From contig JAJPJL010000063.1 of the NCBI GenBank assembly GCA_021324255.1, positions 1 to 64,000 of the forward strand: a stretch of DNA of 64,000 bases, read 5' to 3'. Below are positions 60,633-64,000 of the stretch, piece by piece. The translations under genes were made by a program, and so were the position numbers. Numbering within the stretch: position 1 is the first letter of the stretch; the number at the start of each line of letters is the position of its first letter. This DNA comes from Bacillota bacterium (GTDB taxonomy: Bacteria; Sysuimicrobiota; Sysuimicrobiia; Sysuimicrobiales; Segetimicrobiaceae). The notes under the pieces are model-generated. The model saw nothing but the letters and a program-made list of their open reading frames with translations, was not told the DNA's origin and made no database searches.

Positions 60633-62303
60633 GTGCCGACCCGCGGCGGGATGACCCGCGAACAGCTGCGCTCGCGCGATGCCGCGCAGCAATTGGCGCG
60701 GAAGACCGCGGAAATCTCCGCGCTTCGCACCATCAGCCGCGCCGTCAGCGCCGCCCTCGACCTCGACACGACGCTGACGCTGATCACGCGCACCACGGCG
60801 GACGTGATGCGCGTGGACAGCTGCTCGATCTATCTCTTGGAATCGCAGGAGTACCTGATCCTCAAGGCCACGACGGGACTGGCCCCCCAGGCCGTGGGCC
60901 GCGGGCGCCTGCGCCTCGGCGAAGGACTGACGGGGCACGCCGCGGCCACCGGCCGCGCCGTCGCGTCCGCGAACGCGCAGGCCGACCCGCGCTTCAAATA
61001 CGTGCCCGGCACGGACGAGAGCCGGTTCCGCTCCCTGCTCGCCGTGCCCCTCACGATGGCCGGCAAGGTGCTCGGCGCGGTCAACGTGCAAACCACCCGC
61101 GCGCACGAGTGGGGCGAGGACGAGATCGAGCTCCTGAGCATCATCGCGGACCTCGCCAGCGGCACGCTGGAGAAGGCGCGGCTGTACGACAGCATGCGGC
61201 GCCAGATCATGGAGCTCCGGACCCTGGCCGAGGTGAGCGAGACGCTCACGTCCCCGCTCTACCTCGAGCAGATCCTCCGCCTGGTCGTGGAGATGGCCGC
61301 CCGGGTCTTCGACGCGCCGCTGTGCACGCTGATGCTCCTGGACGGCAACGAGCTGGTGCTCGCCGCTGCGCACCCCGAGGCGGCGGGGCTCCGGCCGCGC
61401 ACGACGCTCCGGGTCGGCGAGGGCATTCCCGGCGAAGCGGCCGCCTCGGGCCAGCCGGCGATGAGCGTGGAGCTCGCGGACGACCCGCGGTTCCGCCGAC
61501 GCGAAGTCCCGCAGCCGCCGGCGGTGCGCTCGTTGCTCTCGGTGCCCCTCCGGGTTCGCGACCGCACGCTCGGCGTGATCAACTGCTACACGGCCCGGCG
61601 GCATCAGTTCACGGGGCCCGAAATCAACATGCTGCAGACGCTCGCCAACCAGACCGCGCTGGCGATCGAGAACGCCAGCCTGGTCGTCAAGTCGGCGATG
61701 GTGCGCGAGATGCACCATCGCGTGAAGAACAATCTCCAGATGATCGCGATGCTGCTCCGGCTGCAGTTGCGCGAGGGCCGTGAGGTGTCGGGACGCGAGG
61801 TCCTGACGGAGACGATCAACCGGATCCTGAGCATCGCCGCGGTGCACGAGATCCTGGCCGCCGAGGGGCTCCGCCACGTGGCCGTGCGCGAGATCCTGGA
61901 CCGCGTCGCCCACACGGTCGCGAACTCGATGGCCCCGCCCGGGTTCGCGCTGGCGGTCCACGTCGGCGGGGACGACGTCAGCCTGCCCAGCCGGCAGGCG
62001 ACGTCGCTCGCCCTGGTTGTCAACGAGCTGCTCCAGAACGCGATGGAGCATGCCTTTACCGGGCGCCGGCGCGGGACCGTGCGGATCGCACTCGCGGTCG
62101 CCGGCGCGTCGCTGCGCGTCGACGTGCAGGACGACGGCGTGGGGCTGCCGCCGGACTTCACCCCGGACCGGTCGGGCGATCTCGGGCTCGAGATCGTGCA
62201 CACGCTGGTGCGGGACGACCTCAAGGGCACGATCGCCTTTGCCAACGCGGGCGGCACGCAGGCCGTCATCACGATGCCGCTTCACGCCGGGGACGCCGGA
62301 TGA
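60633..62303 (+). CDS. Two-GAF sensor histidine kinase (HisKA_2 type)
   Basis: The 556-residue soluble kinase has a short N-terminal helix, two GAF domains (about residues 26-180 and 200-345), a HisKA_2 dimerisation segment with phosphoacceptor near His361/His362 (REMHHRVKNNLQ) and an HATPase_c domain (VVNELLQNAMEHA, DDGVGLP, GDLGLEIV). GTG 60633 has GGGAGGA upstream. The TGA overlaps the ATG of the response-regulator gene by 4 bp, so they form a pair; ANTAR partners of this kinase class usually regulate RNA antitermination. Confidence 0.93.
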   Translation: MPTRGGMTREQLRSRDAAQQLARKTAEISALRTISRAVSAALDLDTTLTLITRTTADVMRVDSCSIYLLESQEYLILKATTGLAPQAVGRGRLRLGEGLTGHAAATGRAVASANAQADPRFKYVPGTDESRFRSLLAVPLTMAGKVLGAVNVQTTRAHEWGEDEIELLSIIADLASGTLEKARLYDSMRRQIMELRTLAEVSETLTSPLYLEQILRLVVEMAARVFDAPLCTLMLLDGNELVLAAAHPEAAGLRPRTTLRVGEGIPGEAAASGQPAMSVELADDPRFRRREVPQPPAVRSLLSVPLRVRDRTLGVINCYTARRHQFTGPEINMLQTLANQTALAIENASLVVKSAMVREMHHRVKNNLQMIAMLLRLQLREGREVSGREVLTETINRILSIAAVHEILAAEGLRHVAVREILDRVAHTVANSMAPPGFALAVHVGGDDVSLPSRQATSLALVVNELLQNAMEHAFTGRRRGTVRIALAVAGASLRVDVQDDGVGLPPDFTPDRSGDLGLEIVHTLVRDDLKGTIAFANAGGTQAVITMPLHAGDAG

Positions 62304-64000
62304 CCGAGGCGCTGCGCATCCTGATCGCCGATGACGAGCCGGTCATCCGGATGGGGCTCCGCACGATGCTGGAGGAGCACGACTACCAGGTCGTCGGGGA
62401 GGCCGGGGACGGCGAGGAGGCCGTCACGCTCGCCGGCAAGCTCGCGCCCGACCTGATCTTCATGGATATCAAGATGCCGGGGCTCGACGGCATCGCCGCG
62501 GCGTCGACGATCATGACGCGCCAGCCGCGGCCGATCGTGCTCCTCACCGCGTGGAGCGAGCGCGACCTCGTGCAGCGCGCCCAGGAGGCGGGCGTGCTCG
62601 CCTACCTCGTCAAGCCGGTGCGGGAAGCGGAGCTCGTGCCCGTGATCGAGGTGGCGATGGCCCGGTTCGCGGAGTTGCGCGCACTGCAGCAGGAAGTGGG
62701 CAACCTCAAGGAGACGCTCGAGACGCGCAAGCTGGTGGACCGGGCGAAGGGCATCTTGATGCAGCGCGAGGGCATCGACGAGCAGGAGGCGTTCCTCCGG
62801 ATCCAGCGTCAGAGCCGCAACACGCGCACGCCGATGCGCGACATCGCGCGCGCGATCCTGGTGTCGGACGAGATGCGGCAACACACGCCGGCCAGGCCCG
62901 CGGGCCGCATCGACATCCGCACCCCGGCGGACCTCCTGCGCGTGCTGAGCGCGGTGCAGATGCTGCCCGGCGGCGCGGACCACGCCGACCTGGTGGTCTC
63001 CGGGGCGGAGCCGCTCGCCTATCTCCGCTTCAGCCCGGGACTCGACGTCACGCTCGAAGGGTACGTGGCCGCGCGCAGCCCGGAGGGCGAGTACGGGCTC
63101 GGCGTGGCGTTCGCCCTGACGCCGTCGCCGAGGGAGTCCAACGGCTCGGGCAGCGTGGCGTGCGTCATTCAAAACGCGATCCGGCCCGGGACGCTGGACG
63201 CCGGCGGCACCGCCCACAGCCAGTACGGGCAGCTGCTCGACGAGGTCATCGGGACCCAACAGCGGGTGACGGTGACGGGGCTCCTGCGCCTTCTCCCGGA
63301 CCACGCGTCCGGCGCGCACCCGTCGGTGCCGCGCCTGCTCGAGCTCCACCCCGTCCGGAGCGTGCGGACGGAGCGCGGCCTGACGTTCCCGCCGATTCCG
63401 CTCGACGCCCCGGGCGGCGCCGAGTGGACGCAGGTGGAGAGCGTGCACGCGATGCCGTTTCCGGACTTCCAGCCGTCCACGCGCGTGGCGTTTACCGGCG
63501 GCACCATGACGTTCCGCCATGCGCCCGTCACGGAGACCGCGTACGTGTACATGACCGGCCAGTTCTACGGTGGACGCAGCCGGTTCGTGGAGGGGAAGCC
63601 GTTTCTGTTCGCGTTCGGCGACGCCGCGCGGCGCATGCGGCTCACGGCCGTGACGATTCCCGACACGCCGGCGTACGACACCGTGCGGCGCTGGCTCTCC
63701 ACGCCGCCGACCGGGCCGTTGACGATCGTGGGGCTGCGCGCCCTGCACCTCCCGGCCCTGTTCGCGCCAGGCGGCGGCAGGATCGAGGTGTTTTTGTGCC
63801 CCGTGTTCCGGATCCTGCCGGGGGCCGTCAAGGGCGCGGCCGTGCCGGCGCCGACGGCGCGGTTCGAGCTGGTGCCGGTCGGCGGACCGCCCGCCGAACC
63901 CGTACTCCCGCGCCGCGCGTCGGCAAAGGCTTCGGGGGCCGCGCCGCGGAAATCCGCGCGCCCGAAGCGATCGGCGCCGGGCAAACGGCGCGCGAAGCCG
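62300..64000 (+). CDS. Receiver-ANTAR response regulator with long unknown C-terminus (runs off window)
   Basis: Translating from ATG 62300 to 64000 gives 567 codons with no stop, so the gene continues past the window. The N-terminus is a receiver domain (DD at 11-12, phosphoacceptor Asp56, Lys105) and an ANTAR RNA-binding domain (about 127-195, ILMQREGIDEQEAF). Standard ANTAR regulators end near 195. Here at least 372 residues follow: two beta-rich segments with similar pieces (VTVTGLLRLL with LLELHPVRSV, then PLTIVGLRALH with IEVFLCPVFRIL) and a basic Lys/Arg/Ala/Pro tail (from about 540). The C-terminus is not recognised. Confidence 0.85.
   Translation, partial: MTEALRILIADDEPVIRMGLRTMLEEHDYQVVGEAGDGEEAVTLAGKLAPDLIFMDIKMPGLDGIAAASTIMTRQPRPIVLLTAWSERDLVQRAQEAGVLAYLVKPVREAELVPVIEVAMARFAELRALQQEVGNLKETLETRKLVDRAKGILMQREGIDEQEAFLRIQRQSRNTRTPMRDIARAILVSDEMRQHTPARPAGRIDIRTPADLLRVLSAVQMLPGGADHADLVVSGAEPLAYLRFSPGLDVTLEGYVAARSPEGEYGLGVAFALTPSPRESNGSGSVACVIQNAIRPGTLDAGGTAHSQYGQLLDEVIGTQQRVTVTGLLRLLPDHASGAHPSVPRLLELHPVRSVRTERGLTFPPIPLDAPGGAEWTQVESVHAMPFPDFQPSTRVAFTGGTMTFRHAPVTETAYVYMTGQFYGGRSRFVEGKPFLFAFGDAARRMRLTAVTIPDTPAYDTVRRWLSTPPTGPLTIVGLRALHLPALFAPGGGRIEVFLCPVFRILPGAVKGAAVPAPTARFELVPVGGPPAEPVLPRRASAKASGAAPRKSARPKRSAPGKRRAKP

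Noticed and set aside
57914..60796. Long open frame of about 960 codons on the minus strand opposite hppA
   Set aside because: It is antisense to a well-conserved membrane pyrophosphatase, is low-complexity (Arg/Ala/Asp/His-rich) and shows no domain. GC-rich codon use creates such shadows.
62282..63748. Minus-strand open frame across the response-regulator gene
   Set aside because: It lies opposite the receiver-ANTAR coding region, has no motif and is Arg/His-rich; the plus-strand gene has clear receiver and ANTAR motifs.
1..64000. CRISPR arrays or cas genes
   Set aside because: No regularly spaced repeat with unique spacers was seen; the 71-bp duplication is a simple pair and no Cas motif occurs.

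Overview
The window is about 70% G+C, carries no rRNA and is densely packed. Most genes lie on the minus strand in short operons, and many neighbours share ATGA, GTGA or TAATG overlaps. Promoters that can be read are sigma70-like and the flavin genes have an FMN riboswitch, so this is a bacterium. Several features recall Bacillota and nearby deep Terrabacteria: the order tmk, yaaQ (cyclic-di-AMP receptor), holB, an R3H/AAA ATPase of the SpoIIIAA-like class, and a DUF881 protein. An archaeal/eukaryotic-type ProS, a fused gamma-delta 2-oxoacid:ferredoxin oxidoreductase subunit and a membrane pyrophosphatase with the potassium-independent signature fit an uncultured high-GC lineage such as CSP1-3/Sysuimicrobiota, but that placement is inference only.

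Layout. 1-250: tail of a DDE transposase, then tRNA-Arg. 289-5169: bactofilin-like membrane protein, 2-phosphosulfolactate phosphatase, M48 protease, TatD and an FAD amine oxidase. 5241-8900: a probable mobile-element remnant (VirD4/TraG-type ATPase, replication-relaxation protein, SSB), followed by an orphan secreted protein with a 71-bp tandem duplication over its stop codon. 9855-20000: peptidases, an enolase-superfamily dehydratase, a tandem-repeat secreted protein and a sugar ABC importer without its ATPase. 20291-24378: DUF881, tRNA-Leu, superoxide dismutase, zinc ribbons and an amidohydrolase. 24453-28115: ribD-ribE-ribBA-ribH behind an FMN riboswitch. 28241-32524: proS-tlpA-cytochrome c-ybaK and a rhodanese. 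32795-37219: GntR-controlled oxidoreductase operon with a readable promoter and operator. 37254-39578: alaX-YCII-ABM-MarR/GNAT operon with a palindromic operator. 39662-49529: thioesterase, TrmA-family methyltransferase, phosphoglycerate mutase, DapF-like protein, Ddl, HAD hydrolase, PLP lyase, endonuclease IV, B-box protein, HolB and YaaQ. 49596-55843: Tmk, R3H ATPase, RlmI-like methyltransferase, an interrupted endonuclease Q and a geranylgeranyl-reductase-like flavoprotein. 55875-64000 (plus strand): a hydrolase, DUF192, the proton pyrophosphatase, and a GAF-GAF histidine kinase coupled to a response regulator.

The observations most worth following are: (i) the last gene, a receiver-ANTAR antiterminator continuing for at least 368 residues into an unrecognised, apparently duplicated C-terminal region with a basic tail, translationally coupled to its kinase; (ii) a DapF homologue in which both catalytic cysteines are serines; (iii) an endonuclease Q gene broken by one in-frame TAG at a usually serine position; (iv) the conjugation-like remnant; (v) a thymidylate kinase with no ATG, GTG or TTG in frame before its P-loop.
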